NCBI RefSeq assembly: GCF_015627125.1
Contig: NZ_VTDO01000003.1
Location: 323,769-387,768 of the forward strand
Reading direction: 5' to 3'
Origin: Acinetobacter rathckeae
GTDB lineage: Bacteria; Pseudomonadota; Gammaproteobacteria; Pseudomonadales; Moraxellaceae
Length of the DNA stretch: 64,000 nucleotides
The notes under the pieces were generated by a model. That model did no database searches. It saw only the letters and a program-made list of their open reading frames with translations, and was not told the origin of the DNA. A program made the translations under genes and the position numbers. Below are positions 19,110-28,808 of the stretch, piece after piece; position 1 is the stretch's first letter, and each line of letters begins with the position of its first letter.

Positions 19110-19592
19110 TCATGCAAGTTCATCATCTTCAGGGTTAAGCCGTTGAGGCTTAGTTGAATTTTTTTCCTTAATGATGGATGGGTAGTGCCAAGAAGCATAA
19201 CGCACAATAAAAATAGCCACAGCTAAAATTAAAATTGCCCCAGAAATGACTAGTAGTCCAACATCTGCTTTATGGTCATGCTGAATGACTGAAATAAGTA
19301 GGCGTGTAAGTGCGGTAATGGCAATATAAATTAAAAACCGTACAGGCATATGATTGGTTTTAAAGTAAATCCCGACCATTGCACCCAGTTCTAGATAAAT
19401 AAAGAGCAGTAAAATATCATCAATAGTGGCGTATTGTTTTTGCGTGAAAATTTCAATGGTGGTATGAACTGCTGACCAAGCAATCATGCAACCAATAATA
19501 AACAGTGCTAAATAATGAAATGCTTCAACGGCATAATTGCCAATGCGGTCAAACTTTGCTTCAAAGCTTTGACCTGTTTTTTTTGTGCTCAT
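19110..19592 (-). CDS. psiE: PsiE-family (phosphate-starvation-inducible E) membrane protein
   Basis: A 160-residue protein with four predicted membrane helices (about 20-42, 52-72, 80-100, 110-132) and the PsiE pattern: FHYLALFIIGCMIAWSAV, IDDILLLFIYLELGAMVGIYF and MPVRFLIYIAITALTRLLI. The family name comes from E. coli, where expression rises in phosphate starvation; its molecular role is unknown. A long inverted repeat lies between 4 and 60 bases before its start codon, which may govern its expression. Confidence 0.85.
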   Translation of the reverse strand: MSTKKTGQSFEAKFDRIGNYAVEAFHYLALFIIGCMIAWSAVHTTIEIFTQKQYATIDDILLLFIYLELGAMVGIYFKTNHMPVRFLIYIAITALTRLLISVIQHDHKADVGLLVISGAILILAVAIFIVRYASWHYPSIIKEKNSTKPQRLNPEDDELA

Positions 19593-19595
19593 GAG

Positions 19596-19652
19596 ACAAA
19601 ACCCTACACTTTGACGTTGTATCTAGTATAAAGTCAAAGTGTAGGGTTTTGT
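19596..19652. promoter_or_regulatory. long inverted repeat upstream of psiE
   Basis: An 18-19-base arm ending ACCCTACACTTTGAC (19596-19614) is repeated inverted as GTCAAAGTGTAGGGT... at 19633-19652, separated by about 18 bases. It may be the terminator of the lipoprotein gene upstream, an attenuator in the psiE leader, or an operator. No T-tract longer than four follows it in the psiE direction. Confidence 0.6.
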
Positions 19653-19705
19653 TATTTCTCAAATATAAAAAGTGAAAAACTGAATAAATACGTAATATTA
19701 ACAGT

Positions 19706-19978
19706 TTAAGATTGTGGTGGTTTGGGTTGGAAATGAAGCTGACATTGTCCTTCTATGATGTGATCATCGACCTTAACCTGCATGATTGCCCCTGCATTTT
19801 GTCCATCACAGGCATGTTTAAAAGCCTGCATGAATGCTTGATCTTGCGGGGGGAGATGCCCATGTTCTTTAAAGTGTTGTTCAGATTTAGGCATAGGCGG
19901 TGTCATAGAGCATGCACTAAGAAGCGATATGCTAAGTACACTTAAACAGGCCAAAAGAGATTTATAGGCATAGCTCAT
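19706..19978 (-). CDS. small lipoprotein, unknown function
   Basis: A 90-residue protein starting MSYAYKSLLACLSVLSISLL with a lipobox LLSAC, giving a mature protein anchored through Cys 23. The mature part has two further cysteines (ACDGQ, GQCQLHF) that may form a disulphide, in a short domain with HACDGQNAGAIMQVKVDDHIIEG. The ATG at 19978 is preferred; the frame's earlier start is a TTG two codons upstream. I do not recognise a named family. It is on the same strand as psiE, 114 bases upstream of it. Confidence 0.72.
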   Translation of the reverse strand: MSYAYKSLLACLSVLSISLLSACSMTPPMPKSEQHFKEHGHLPPQDQAFMQAFKHACDGQNAGAIMQVKVDDHIIEGQCQLHFQPKPPQS

Positions 19979-20108
19979 ATACAAGGTATCCGAGTGGTGT
20001 AAAATATTTTATATAAATTTAAACAACCAAGATGGAGAAACAATGTAGAGTTTTTTGTGGCTATGTTGGGTAAAATACACCGTCTAAAATATTCATGAGA
20101 TTGTTCAT

Positions 20109-21845
20109 TTGAAAGTTCGCCGTTTCCCCATCGCCTTACGGTTATTTTTAACTGTACTCATGACAACAGTTGTGATCACTACGGTGAGCTTAGGTGTTTT
20201 TCAATGGGCAATGAAACAGAACTTCACCAAATATGTCGCAGACGTTGAAATACAAAAACTTGATCACTTGGTGGAAAATCTTGCTGGCATTTACAGTATT
20301 TACAATGACTGGGGTGATGCGATACAGGCACAGATTTTACAAGTCGAGGGTAAGCCACAAGCTCAAGATTTTGATCAATTGTCACGTATGTGGTTACGCC
20401 GTCAGTATGATATTGCTTATCAGCAACGCTATTTTAAAGACAATGCAATTTTAAATGTACCCAATGGATTAGATGCGAGAGAGCGTTCTACACAAAAAAG
20501 ACATTTCACGGAACAACAAATTCAACAAATGGAAGAAAACTTACCCTCAGAATATCAGCCTTTTGAGGGCATAAAGTTTCCATTGTCTGAAAGTTTAAAG
20601 GCTTTTTCTAAGCGAGACCGCCCAGACCCACCGCCATTTTCTACAGATAAGGCCATGGCAAATGATAATAATATGTCTGATGGGGGCTTTTCGCCCAATG
20701 ATGGTGGTTTAACTTCAAGTAAAACAAAAAACCTTGAGATTTCTAGAAACTTTTTTCCAATGCCTGATCATTTGGGGTTAAGCAATCGATTGGCTTTATA
20801 TGATACCAATAAACATTTTGTGGTGGGTGAGCCTCAGCAAGTCAATCCAACTTATCGGCCAATTTTACTCGAAAATCAAGTGGTCGGATATTTAGGTTTA
20901 CAACCTTCATTGGCACAAGATGATGTACTGAGCGTGAACTTCTTTAGCTCACAGAAAAAAGTATTATTTTTAATTTATATTGTGACATTTTTCACCAGTC
21001 TGCTGATTGCACTTTGGCTAGCAAATTACTTTAAACAGCCCATTCAACGTCTATTAAATGCGGCACAAGAGTTAACGAAAGGACACTTTCAGCATCAAGT
21101 AAAAATACGCCGTAATGATGAGTTGGGCGATTTGTCGACTCAAATTAATGGGCTTGCCAATATATTGAACCAACATGAACAGTCTAGACGACAATGGGTT
21201 GCAGATACATCCCATGAGTTAAAAACGCCATTGGCTGTTTTACAAGCACAAATTGAAGCCATACAAGATGGCATTCGTAAACCTACCCCTGAACATTTTG
21301 CCGCCATGATGAAACAGGTGAGTAGTCTGAAAAAACTGACTCAAGACTTAGCAGACCTTGCTCAGGCTGAATCACAGCAATTGAAGTGTTATTTAACAGA
21401 AGTCGATCCTTGGAAAGTGGTCTGTGATGAAATTGAAAATTTTAGAACCCAGTTTGAACAATCTGAGTTTCAGGTTACCAGTACAGGTACGGGTGCATCT
21501 TTACTCATTGACCAAGACCGCTTTCGCCAAGTGGTGGTGAATATACTCAGTAACAGTATTCGTTATAGCGAAAAAGGTGGACAAATACATATTCATAGTA
21601 AGCAAACGCATGATGATTGGACATTGATTGTAGATGATAGTCCTTTGGGTTTGACTGATACACAATTAAAGCATTTGGGTGAGCGTTTTTATCGTGCCGA
21701 TGACTCGCGTGCTCGTACAACAGGTGGTACAGGGCTAGGTTTGGCACTGTCTTATAAAATTATTGCAATGTTGGGTGGGGAGTTAACTTTCCACCACTCA
21801 CCACTGGGTGGTTTACGTTGCGTGATTCGTTTTTTGAAAAAATAA
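20109..21845 (+). CDS. baeS: BaeS-like sensor histidine kinase
   Basis: A 578-residue membrane sensor kinase paired with the regulator encoded 15 bases downstream. TM1 at about 8-30, a periplasmic sensor domain of about 250 residues with a proline- and asparagine-rich low-complexity stretch (about 165-215), TM2 at about 283-305, a HAMP domain (YFKQPIQRLLNAAQELTKG), HisKA with H369 in DTSHELKTPLAVLQAQIEAI, and HATPase_c with NILSNSIRYSEKGG and GGTGLGLALSYKI. In Acinetobacter BaeSR is known to influence AdeABC-type efflux. The start is a TTG, since no in-frame ATG precedes TM1. Confidence 0.87.
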   Translation: MKVRRFPIALRLFLTVLMTTVVITTVSLGVFQWAMKQNFTKYVADVEIQKLDHLVENLAGIYSIYNDWGDAIQAQILQVEGKPQAQDFDQLSRMWLRRQYDIAYQQRYFKDNAILNVPNGLDARERSTQKRHFTEQQIQQMEENLPSEYQPFEGIKFPLSESLKAFSKRDRPDPPPFSTDKAMANDNNMSDGGFSPNDGGLTSSKTKNLEISRNFFPMPDHLGLSNRLALYDTNKHFVVGEPQQVNPTYRPILLENQVVGYLGLQPSLAQDDVLSVNFFSSQKKVLFLIYIVTFFTSLLIALWLANYFKQPIQRLLNAAQELTKGHFQHQVKIRRNDELGDLSTQINGLANILNQHEQSRRQWVADTSHELKTPLAVLQAQIEAIQDGIRKPTPEHFAAMMKQVSSLKKLTQDLADLAQAESQQLKCYLTEVDPWKVVCDEIENFRTQFEQSEFQVTSTGTGASLLIDQDRFRQVVVNILSNSIRYSEKGGQIHIHSKQTHDDWTLIVDDSPLGLTDTQLKHLGERFYRADDSRARTTGGTGLGLALSYKIIAMLGGELTFHHSPLGGLRCVIRFLKK

Positions 21846-21860
21846 AATGAGGAAAAGTCT

Positions 21861-22550
21861 GTGAGACATATTTTTTTAGTTGAAGATGAAGTTGAACTTG
21901 CCAGTTTAGTGAAAGACTATTTGGAAGCTGCAGGGTTTGAAGTGTCTGTGTTTCATGATGGTCAAGAAGCATACCAACAATTTTTACAACGTAAACCAAG
22001 CTTGATGATTTTAGATCTCATGGTGCCACGTATGGATGGTTTGACCATTTGCCGTAAAGTTCGTCAGCAGTCAGATTTGCCGATTATTATGGTGACCGCA
22101 CGTACAGAAGAAATTGACCGTGTGTTAGGTTTAAATATGGGAGCAGATGATTATGTCTGTAAACCATTTAGCCCCAAAGAGTTGGTCGCTCGTGTGCAAG
22201 CGGTGCTGAGACGTTTAGAGCGTAAAGAAGAGCCTGAACAAGATGATTTATTTGTGATTGAAAAATCACAGCAACGTATTTGGTATAAGCAAAAAGCATT
22301 GAGCTTGACCCCTACAGAATTTCGTTTGTTTGAATTGTTTTTAGAGCATGTGGGGCAAGTTTACTCTAGAGCCCAACTGTTAGATTACTTAAACCCTGAA
22401 AGTTTCGATGTGGCAGACCGTGTGATTGATAGCCACATTAAAAACCTAAGACGAAAAATTATAGATGCTACCGCACAAGATGTACAGTCAGACTGGATTC
22501 AAGCGGTGTACGGTGTAGGGTATCGCTTTGAATACCCAGATCATTTTTAA
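21861..22550 (+). CDS. baeR: BaeR-like OmpR-family response regulator
   Basis: A 229-residue regulator: a receiver domain with acidic D10 and phosphoacceptor D52 in LMILDLMVPRMDGL, conserved T/K positions (VTARTEE; CKPFSPKEL), then a winged-helix DNA-binding domain (about 125-225) with LTPTEFRLFELFLEHVGQVYSRAQLL and HIKNLRRKI. The GTG start at 21861 is preceded by GAGGAAAAG. It should be phosphorylated by the adjacent BaeS. Its stop overlaps the convergent selO stop region by four bases. Confidence 0.9.
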   Translation: MRHIFLVEDEVELASLVKDYLEAAGFEVSVFHDGQEAYQQFLQRKPSLMILDLMVPRMDGLTICRKVRQQSDLPIIMVTARTEEIDRVLGLNMGADDYVCKPFSPKELVARVQAVLRRLERKEEPEQDDLFVIEKSQQRIWYKQKALSLTPTEFRLFELFLEHVGQVYSRAQLLDYLNPESFDVADRVIDSHIKNLRRKIIDATAQDVQSDWIQAVYGVGYRFEYPDHF

Positions 22551-23989
22551 GATGAACAGCTAATTGCAGTCTCGCTTGCATCTGCATGTGGTGGCTGTAC
22601 GTCAGATGCATGCTCTCGCTGTGGTTGTGGGGTAAATGGTGTGGCGAGTAAATCAAATAGGCGTTCAACTTCGGAGAAATCATCACACTCAGCACGTTCA
22701 ATCGCCTGTTGAGCCATTTGATTTCTTAAAATATAGCGAGGGTTATGTTGTTGCATGCGCTCATTTAGCTGTGCTTGGTCTTGATGCGTGCGTATGTTTT
22801 GATAACAAGTGATAAAAGCATCAAAGCCATCACGGTCAATACAGTCATCTTTTAAAGCAGTGAACTGTTGTTCTTGTAAGCGAATAAAACTTTGCGTGTA
22901 GTCGAGTTGTTCACGCTGTAAGATGTGTAGAAAGTGTAAAGCACAGTCAAAACTGTCTTTATGAAATTGTGGTAACCCCATCTTTAAGCACATTTTTTCT
23001 TGATAGTATTTTAAAAAAGTCACTTCAAAATCAGCCAAGCACGCAATCAGTTGTTGCTTAAAGGCCTCTTTTTGTGTACTTGGGGCGAGTGGCATGAGGT
23101 TGTTGAGTAAAATAGATAAATTCCAATGTGCCATGCGAGGTTGATTTTGGTAGCAATATCGCCCCTGATGGTCTGAGTGGTTGTTGATCCAGTCGGGTTT
23201 AAAACGCTCTAAAAAGCCAAATGGGCCAAAATCGAGCGTTGAGCCAGTAATATTGAGGTTATCTGTATTCATTACGCCGTGAGCAAAGCCAACCGCTTGC
23301 CAGTCTGCAATCATTTGAGCAGTACGCTTGACCACTGCATGGGCAAAAGCAATGATGGGCTGGTCTTGCTCTAAGCATTCTGGGGAATGCCATGCAATAC
23401 ACTGCATTACAAAGTCGTTGAGTAGCTCGGGTGCATATTGGTTAATCCACTCAAAATGACCAAAACGAATATGGCAGTCTGAGGTGCGTAATAGCATCGC
23501 ACCTGGCTCTAGCGTTTCACGTTGTACCCCTTGCAATGAACTGGTAAAACCTACCGCATTGCTTGAGGCAATGCCAAGTGCATTGAGTGCATGACCTGCT
23601 AAGTACTCTCGTATCACTGAGCGAAGTACGGCGCGACCATCACCAGATCTAGAATAGGGCGTTGAGCCTGCCCCTTTGAGATGTAAGTCAATCACCTGAT
23701 TGTTTTTATCTAAAACTTGTGCAATCAGTAAGCCACGACCATCACCTAACTGACCTGCCCAATGTCCAAATTGATGCCCTGCATACACCATTGCCAATGG
23801 GCTAAATACATCAAAAGTCTGTTTACCACTACAAATGTCTACCCATGCAGTTTTTTCAGCATCACTCCACTGTAAATCATTGGCCAGCGTAAGGTTAAAG
23901 TGACCTGCTTTTGCGCCGTGTAATGGTTTAGGTTGTTGTTGGCTATATAATTTTGAATCAAGTGTGTTGTAGCGACTTTGAAAAAGCAT
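22547..23989 (-). CDS. selO: SelO/YdiU pseudokinase (protein AMPylase)
   Basis: A 480-residue member of the SelO family, which transfers AMP to protein Ser/Thr/Tyr residues and is linked to redox stress. Motifs are AGHQFGHWAGQLGDGRG, LKGAGSTPYSRSGDGRAVLRS, and the metal/active-site GVMNTDNLNITGSTLDFGPF. The extreme C-terminus is ISCSS, with Cys in the place where eukaryotic SelO has selenocysteine. It is convergent with baeR and shares four bases with it. It has no obvious operon partner; the glycerophosphodiesterase gene lies 29 bases upstream on the same strand and could be co-transcribed. Confidence 0.93.
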   Translation of the reverse strand: MLFQSRYNTLDSKLYSQQQPKPLHGAKAGHFNLTLANDLQWSDAEKTAWVDICSGKQTFDVFSPLAMVYAGHQFGHWAGQLGDGRGLLIAQVLDKNNQVIDLHLKGAGSTPYSRSGDGRAVLRSVIREYLAGHALNALGIASSNAVGFTSSLQGVQRETLEPGAMLLRTSDCHIRFGHFEWINQYAPELLNDFVMQCIAWHSPECLEQDQPIIAFAHAVVKRTAQMIADWQAVGFAHGVMNTDNLNITGSTLDFGPFGFLERFKPDWINNHSDHQGRYCYQNQPRMAHWNLSILLNNLMPLAPSTQKEAFKQQLIACLADFEVTFLKYYQEKMCLKMGLPQFHKDSFDCALHFLHILQREQLDYTQSFIRLQEQQFTALKDDCIDRDGFDAFITCYQNIRTHQDQAQLNERMQQHNPRYILRNQMAQQAIERAECDDFSEVERLFDLLATPFTPQPQREHASDVQPPHADASETAISCSS

Positions 23990-24018
23990 GCAGTGGCTCT
24001 CGGCTATGGTATTGAGTA

Positions 24019-24732
24019 CTAAAGGTATTGTTGCATCAGGTGAGGTACATCTGTAATGAGTCCATCAACGCCCCAACGTTTTAATTCAAGAGCACGTTCA
24101 GGCTCATTGACCGTCCAAACACTGGCTTTTAAGCCTGCTTGATGAGTTGCTTGAACCCGATCAGGTGTGGTGAGGGTATTGAGCCAACCAATTTGGCAAC
24201 ATGCAAGTTCTATCGCAGTCTTGATGGCATGTTCGGGGTGATCTTCGACCAATAAGCCTCGTTTAAAGGGTGAAGATAAATTTTGTAATGCGGTTAAAAT
24301 TTTAACATCAAAGCTGGTAATAACGAGAGCATCTTGCCAATCGCTTGAGAGTTGTTGATGGAGTGTTTTAACCAGTTTTTCAGCGTCAAACATAGAAGGA
24401 ACTGCTTTAATTTCTAATTCTATGTGCGTAAAATCTTGAATGATATTGAGTACTTGTCTAAGTGTTGGTGTTGGCTCTTGTTGTGGCCATTGTGGCCAAA
24501 GTTTGCAATGGTTGTGCTGTTCTAAATGATCTACTTGGCAGTTTGCCACGGCGTATGGTGTGCCTGTGGTGCGTAACAAATTATCATCATGAATGACCAC
24601 TAAAGTCTGATCTGTCAGTTGTCTAAGGTCAAATTCTACAGCTGTAATGCCTAGGTTTTTTAAATATTCAAAACCACCGAGTGTATTTTCAGGGGCTTCA
24701 TTGCGTGCCCCACGATGACCAATAATTTGCAT
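24019..24732 (-). CDS. ugpQ: glycerophosphodiester phosphodiesterase
   Basis: A 237-residue single-domain GDPD TIM barrel hydrolysing glycerophosphodiesters to glycerol-3-phosphate and an alcohol. Catalytic/metal residues are visible in IIGHRGARNEAPENT (His-Arg, Glu) and VEFDLRQLTDQTLVVIHDD. The C-terminal VWTVNEPERALELKRWGVDGLITDVP is the standard barrel end. No signal peptide, so cytoplasmic, like UgpQ. Divergent from trpF; probably co-transcribed with selO. Confidence 0.92.
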   Translation of the reverse strand: MQIIGHRGARNEAPENTLGGFEYLKNLGITAVEFDLRQLTDQTLVVIHDDNLLRTTGTPYAVANCQVDHLEQHNHCKLWPQWPQQEPTPTLRQVLNIIQDFTHIELEIKAVPSMFDAEKLVKTLHQQLSSDWQDALVITSFDVKILTALQNLSSPFKRGLLVEDHPEHAIKTAIELACCQIGWLNTLTTPDRVQATHQAGLKASVWTVNEPERALELKRWGVDGLITDVPHLMQQYL

Positions 24733-24892
24733 ACATATACCTCAGTGTTGAAATGAGCAATAAAAATAAAATATGTCAAAAAGTTTGCAATTCGATTTGA
24801 GTTTGTTAACAATAAAACGTCAGGAAACTGTGGTATGTCCTGCCTTAATTGTGTCATAGCATGGCATCAAATCAATGAAAAAAGAGTAACGC

Positions 24893-25540
24893 ATGCGAAC
24901 ACGTAGCAAAATTTGTGGCATTACTCGGGTAGAAGACGCACGTGCTGCCGTCGATAACGGTGCAGATGCGATCGGTTTGGTGTTTTATCCACCAAGCCCA
25001 AGAGCAGTGACCCCTAGCCAAGCCCAGCAGATTGCACAGGTGATTCCACCTTATGTGCAAATTGTTGGTTTGTTTGTCGATGCCAGTTTGGACCAAATCG
25101 AAAGCACTTTACAGCATGTTACTTTAGACGTGTTACAATTTCACGGCCAAGAAACACCTGCTGAATGTGCCAGTATTGCTAAAAAAATCGGTCGCCGTTG
25201 GTACAAAGCCATACAGGTTCACCCAACCTTAGATATACAGGCTGAAATACAGCGTTATTGTCAGGCCGGGGCAAGTGCGGTATTACTCGATGCATGGCAT
25301 CCATCGCTTAAGGGAGGTACAGGCCAACAGTTTGATTGGTCGGTATTTCCAAAGGCACAAACTGCACTCATTTTAGCAGGCGGACTCACACCAGATAATG
25401 TAAAACAAGCCATCACCACAACAACACCTTTTGCCGTAGATGTCAGTGGTGGCGTAGAGTCGGCAAAAGGAATAAAAGATCATCAACTGATTAAAACGTT
25501 TATGCAAGGAGTCCATTGTGGATCAGCAAACGAAGATTGA
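24893..25540 (+). CDS. trpF: phosphoribosylanthranilate isomerase
   Basis: Catalyses the Amadori rearrangement of phosphoribosylanthranilate in tryptophan synthesis. It has 215 residues, the standard length. Catalytic general base C8 is in [12 protein letters not shown] and the general acid is probably D133 in [16 protein letters not shown]; phosphate-binding [11 protein letters not shown] and [10 protein letters not shown] close the barrel. It overlaps the start of trpB by 23 bases, so the two are translationally coupled. Confidence 0.96.
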   Translation: MRTRSKICGITRVEDARAAVDNGADAIGLVFYPPSPRAVTPSQAQQIAQVIPPYVQIVGLFVDASLDQIESTLQHVTLDVLQFHGQETPAECASIAKKIGRRWYKAIQVHPTLDIQAEIQRYCQAGASAVLLDAWHPSLKGGTGQQFDWSVFPKAQTALILAGGLTPDNVKQAITTTTPFAVDVSGGVESAKGIKDHQLIKTFMQGVHCGSANED

Positions 25541-26744
25541 CTACACACAATATCCAGATGCTCGTGGGCATTTTGGTATTCATGGCGGACGATTTGTCTC
25601 AGAAACTTTAATGGCAGCACTTGAAGATTTAGAAAATCTATACGAGCGCATGAAAAATGATGCCCAGTTTCTAGCCGAGTTTGACCGTGATATGGCGTAC
25701 TATGTAGGTCGCCCAAGTCCTCTTTATTATGCTGAGCGATGGTCAAAAGAGCTAGGCGGTGCACAAATTTATTTAAAGCGTGAAGACTTAAACCATACTG
25801 GTTCACATAAAGTGAATAACACCATTGGGCAAGCGTTACTGGCAAAACTGTCAGGTAAAAAACGTATTATTGCTGAAACTGGTGCAGGGCAACACGGTGT
25901 GGCAACAGCAACCATCGCTGCACGTTTAGGCTTAGAGTGCGTTGTTTATATGGGTGCAGATGACGTAAAACGTCAAGCCATGAATGTGTACCGTATGCGA
26001 CTGCTAGGTGCAAAAGTTGTGCCTGTGACCAGTGGTTCACGTACTTTAAAAGATGCTTTAAATGAAGCGATGCGAGATTGGGTTAGTCATGTCGATGACA
26101 CCTACTATATTATTGGTACTGTGGCAGGCCCACACCCATACCCACAGCTCGTTCGTGACTTCCAGTCGATTATTGGTCGTGAAGCACGCAAGCAAATTCA
26201 AGAGCAAGCAGGTCGTTTACCCGATGCATTAGTGGCATGTGTGGGCGGTGGCTCAAATGCAATAGGCTTGTTCTACCCATTTTTAAACGATGAATCTGTA
26301 AAAATGTATGGTGTGGAAGCTGCAGGTTTAGGGATAGAAACAGGTAAACATTCAGCACCACTGAGTGCAGGGCATGTGGGTGTACTGCATGGTAACCGTA
26401 CTTATTTAATGAGTGATGCACAAGGTCAGATCATTGAAACGCACAGTATTTCTGCGGGTCTAGACTACCCAGGTGTTGGCCCAGAGCATAGCTTCTTAAA
26501 AGACATGCACCGTGTAGATTATGTACCCATTATTGACGATGAAGCACTACAAGGCTTTAGAGATTTAACCCGCATTGAAGGGATTATTCCTGCATTGGAA
26601 AGTGCACACGCCATGGCATATGTGACCAAGCTTGCACCTACCATGCGTAAAGACCAAATTATCATTGCAACAGTCTCTGGTCGGGGAGATAAAGACCTCC
26701 TCACCATGGCCAATATCGATGGTATTGAAATGGTTGACATGTAA
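25518..26744 (+). CDS. trpB: tryptophan synthase beta chain
   Basis: The PLP enzyme that joins indole and serine to give tryptophan, in complex with TrpA. It has 408 residues. The PLP lysine is K98 in [16 protein letters not shown], the phosphate-binding loop is [10 protein letters not shown], and [13 protein letters not shown] is conserved. The GTG start at 25518 is set by AAGGA ending 7 bases upstream, inside trpF. A terminator follows, so trpA, 364 bases further, is in a separate transcription unit. Confidence 0.97.
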   Translation: MDQQTKIDYTQYPDARGHFGIHGGRFVSETLMAALEDLENLYERMKNDAQFLAEFDRDMAYYVGRPSPLYYAERWSKELGGAQIYLKREDLNHTGSHKVNNTIGQALLAKLSGKKRIIAETGAGQHGVATATIAARLGLECVVYMGADDVKRQAMNVYRMRLLGAKVVPVTSGSRTLKDALNEAMRDWVSHVDDTYYIIGTVAGPHPYPQLVRDFQSIIGREARKQIQEQAGRLPDALVACVGGGSNAIGLFYPFLNDESVKMYGVEAAGLGIETGKHSAPLSAGHVGVLHGNRTYLMSDAQGQIIETHSISAGLDYPGVGPEHSFLKDMHRVDYVPIIDDEALQGFRDLTRIEGIIPALESAHAMAYVTKLAPTMRKDQIIIATVSGRGDKDLLTMANIDGIEMVDM

Positions 26745-26758
26745 AACATGTTGAAAAT

Positions 26759-26788
26759 AAAAAAGGTACTTACGAGTGCCTTTTTTAT
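26759..26788 (+). terminator. intrinsic terminator of trpB
   Basis: The stem AAGGTACT / AGTGCCTT (one wobble) with a short loop, A-rich upstream and six T downstream. Confidence 0.8.
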
Positions 26789-27108
26789 TTTGGGTCGATT
26801 ATGCAAAGACGAGTCATTTTTACTTTTATGATCTAACATATTGTTATTTATTTTCTTTTTACCATGTTTTTGTACAAAATGAGATGAATGCTAAAAAACA
26901 AAAATGAAAAAAAAGATATCTTTGATCATTGAGAAAAAAAATGAAATATTGATTAATGTAGGCTTGAGTTTTCACAAGTTTTTACTTCATTCAATGAAGT
27001 GATTTGGCTGACTGTGCAAGGCATAAAAAATAGCGTTACAATGGGTTGTGCTTCAAACAACATCAAGTAACTCATTCTATTTAAAACTATGCAAGGGAAA
27101 TCACCATT
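26789..27108 (+). promoter_or_regulatory. AT-rich trpB-trpA intergenic region with a probable trpA promoter
   Basis: 320 bases without a credible gene. The first 150 are poly-A/T rich. A TACAAT -10-like hexamer at 27037-27042 has a weak -35 match (TGTGCA, 27014-27019, spacing 17). No leader peptide rich in Trp codons and no attenuator hairpin pair was found. Promoter placement is tentative. Confidence 0.35.
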
Positions 27109-27909
27109 ATGAGTCGTCTCGCTCAACGTTTTGACCAGCTTAAATCTCAGCAACGCAAAGCACTAGTCTCTTATGTCATGGCTGGTGATCCACAGCCTGA
27201 AGTGACTGTTGGCTTGCTACATCAAATGGTTGATGCTGGTGTAGATGTACTTGAGCTAGGGTTGCCATTTTCAGACCCTATGGCAGATGGTCCAGTCATT
27301 GCTTTGGCTGCAGAGCGCGCACTTGCAGGTGGTACAAGTACACTTCATGTCTTGGACATGGTGAAACAATTTCGTGAAAACGATTCAGAGACGCCTGTAG
27401 TACTCATGGGCTATTTAAACCCGATTGAAGTGATTGGCTACGAAAAGTTTGTAAGCCAAGCACAGCAAAGCGGTGTAGATGGTATTTTATTGGTGGATCT
27501 ACCACCTGAAGAAGCCTACGAATTTAATCAAATTTTAAAACAGCACGGTCTAGACCAAATCTTTTTACTTGCACCAACATCGAAAGATGAGCGAGTTGCT
27601 CATGTTGTTAAACAAGCCAGTGGTTTTATTTACTACGTATCACTTAAAGGTGTAACAGGTGCGGCAACGCTTGATGTAGATGCGGCAGCACAGCGTATTG
27701 CCTATATACAACAGCAAACAGATATTCCTGTAGGTGTGGGTTTTGGTATTCATGATGCAGCATCTGCAAAAGCCATGGGTGCTGTGGCAGATGCCGTGAT
27801 TGTGGGCAGTGTATTGGTGAAGCCTTTTGCAACACTATCTATTGAACAAGCCACTTTGCAAACGATTAATAAAGTTAAGGAGCTTCGAGCTGCGCTCGAT
27901 GAACAGTAA
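27109..27909 (+). CDS. trpA: tryptophan synthase alpha chain
   Basis: Cleaves indole-3-glycerol phosphate to indole and G3P and channels indole to TrpB. It has 266 residues in a TIM barrel, with catalytic E49 and D60 both present in LELGLPFSDPMADGP. VSLKGVTGA (loop 6) and PVGVGFGIHDAASA (phosphate site) are conserved. It heads an operon with accD (2-base gap), folC and a SPOR gene, as is common in gammaproteobacteria outside the enterics. Confidence 0.97.
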   Translation: MSRLAQRFDQLKSQQRKALVSYVMAGDPQPEVTVGLLHQMVDAGVDVLELGLPFSDPMADGPVIALAAERALAGGTSTLHVLDMVKQFRENDSETPVVLMGYLNPIEVIGYEKFVSQAQQSGVDGILLVDLPPEEAYEFNQILKQHGLDQIFLLAPTSKDERVAHVVKQASGFIYYVSLKGVTGAATLDVDAAAQRIAYIQQQTDIPVGVGFGIHDAASAKAMGAVADAVIVGSVLVKPFATLSIEQATLQTINKVKELRAALDEQ

Positions 27910-27911
27910 GT

Positions 27912-28808
27912 ATGAGTCAAGAAGTAAAACCTGCAAAGGTACTAACCCCAAATACGCCGTGGACAGAACGATCTGTACCAGGGGTTTATGTACTGACTGA
28001 GCAAGAAACCTTTAAGTCATCGTTTACAGAACCAACGGTTGAATGTCCTGAGTGCCATGCATTAACCACACGTACAGCGATGGCCTTTAATGCTTATGTT
28101 TGCCCACAATGTGACGAGCATTTACGCATGAAAGCACGTGAGCGATTAAACTGGTTCTTTGATCAAGTCGATGCAGAGCTTGGCCAAAACTATGTTGCAA
28201 AAGACCCGCTAAAATTTGTAGACAGCAAGCCATATACAGAGCGTATGCTAGATGCACAAAAGAAAACAGGTGAGTCAGAAGCTTTAGTGGTGTTACAAGG
28301 CCACATTAAAAATATTGCCATGACCGCATGTGCTTTTGAGTTTGACTTTATGGGTGGCTCAATGGGTACAGTTGTTGGTGACCGCTTTGTGCAAGCTGCT
28401 GAAAGTGCGATTGAAAAGAAACAACCTTTGATCTGTTTTGCAGCTTCTGGTGGTGCACGTATGCAAGAAGGCATGCTGTCACTCATGCAAATGGCAAGAA
28501 CATCTGCTGCCATTGAAAAAGTAAAAGAAGCTGGCTTACCTTACATTGTTGTACTCACTCACCCTGTGTATGGTGGTGTGACGGCATCACTTGCAATGCT
28601 GGGTGATGTACATCTTGCTGAACCTAAAGCCATGATTGGTTTTGCGGGCAAACGTGTGATTGAACAAACAGTACGTGAAAAGTTAGAAGAACCGTTCCAA
28701 CGTGCAGAGTATTTGCTTGATCATGGTGTGGTCGATCAAATTGTTCATCGTCACTCATTACGTGATACTGTATATCGTATTGTTGGTAAATTGATGAACG
28801 TAAATTGA
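27912..28808 (+). CDS. accD: acetyl-CoA carboxylase carboxyltransferase beta subunit
   Basis: With AccA it transfers the carboxyl group from biotin to acetyl-CoA, the committed step of fatty-acid synthesis. It has 298 residues: an N-terminal zinc ribbon with four cysteines (CPECHAL...VCPQCDEHL, about residues 43-62) and a crotonase-like core with FAASGGARMQEGMLSLMQM and VLTHPVYGGVTASLAMLGD. Its stop overlaps the folC start by four bases. Confidence 0.97.
   Translation: MSQEVKPAKVLTPNTPWTERSVPGVYVLTEQETFKSSFTEPTVECPECHALTTRTAMAFNAYVCPQCDEHLRMKARERLNWFFDQVDAELGQNYVAKDPLKFVDSKPYTERMLDAQKKTGESEALVVLQGHIKNIAMTACAFEFDFMGGSMGTVVGDRFVQAAESAIEKKQPLICFAASGGARMQEGMLSLMQMARTSAAIEKVKEAGLPYIVVLTHPVYGGVTASLAMLGDVHLAEPKAMIGFAGKRVIEQTVREKLEEPFQRAEYLLDHGVVDQIVHRHSLRDTVYRIVGKLMNVN

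Noticed and set aside
22547..22580. Selenocysteine in SelO
   Set aside because: The C-terminal position is a Cys codon (SCSS), not an in-frame TGA followed by a SECIS-like structure.
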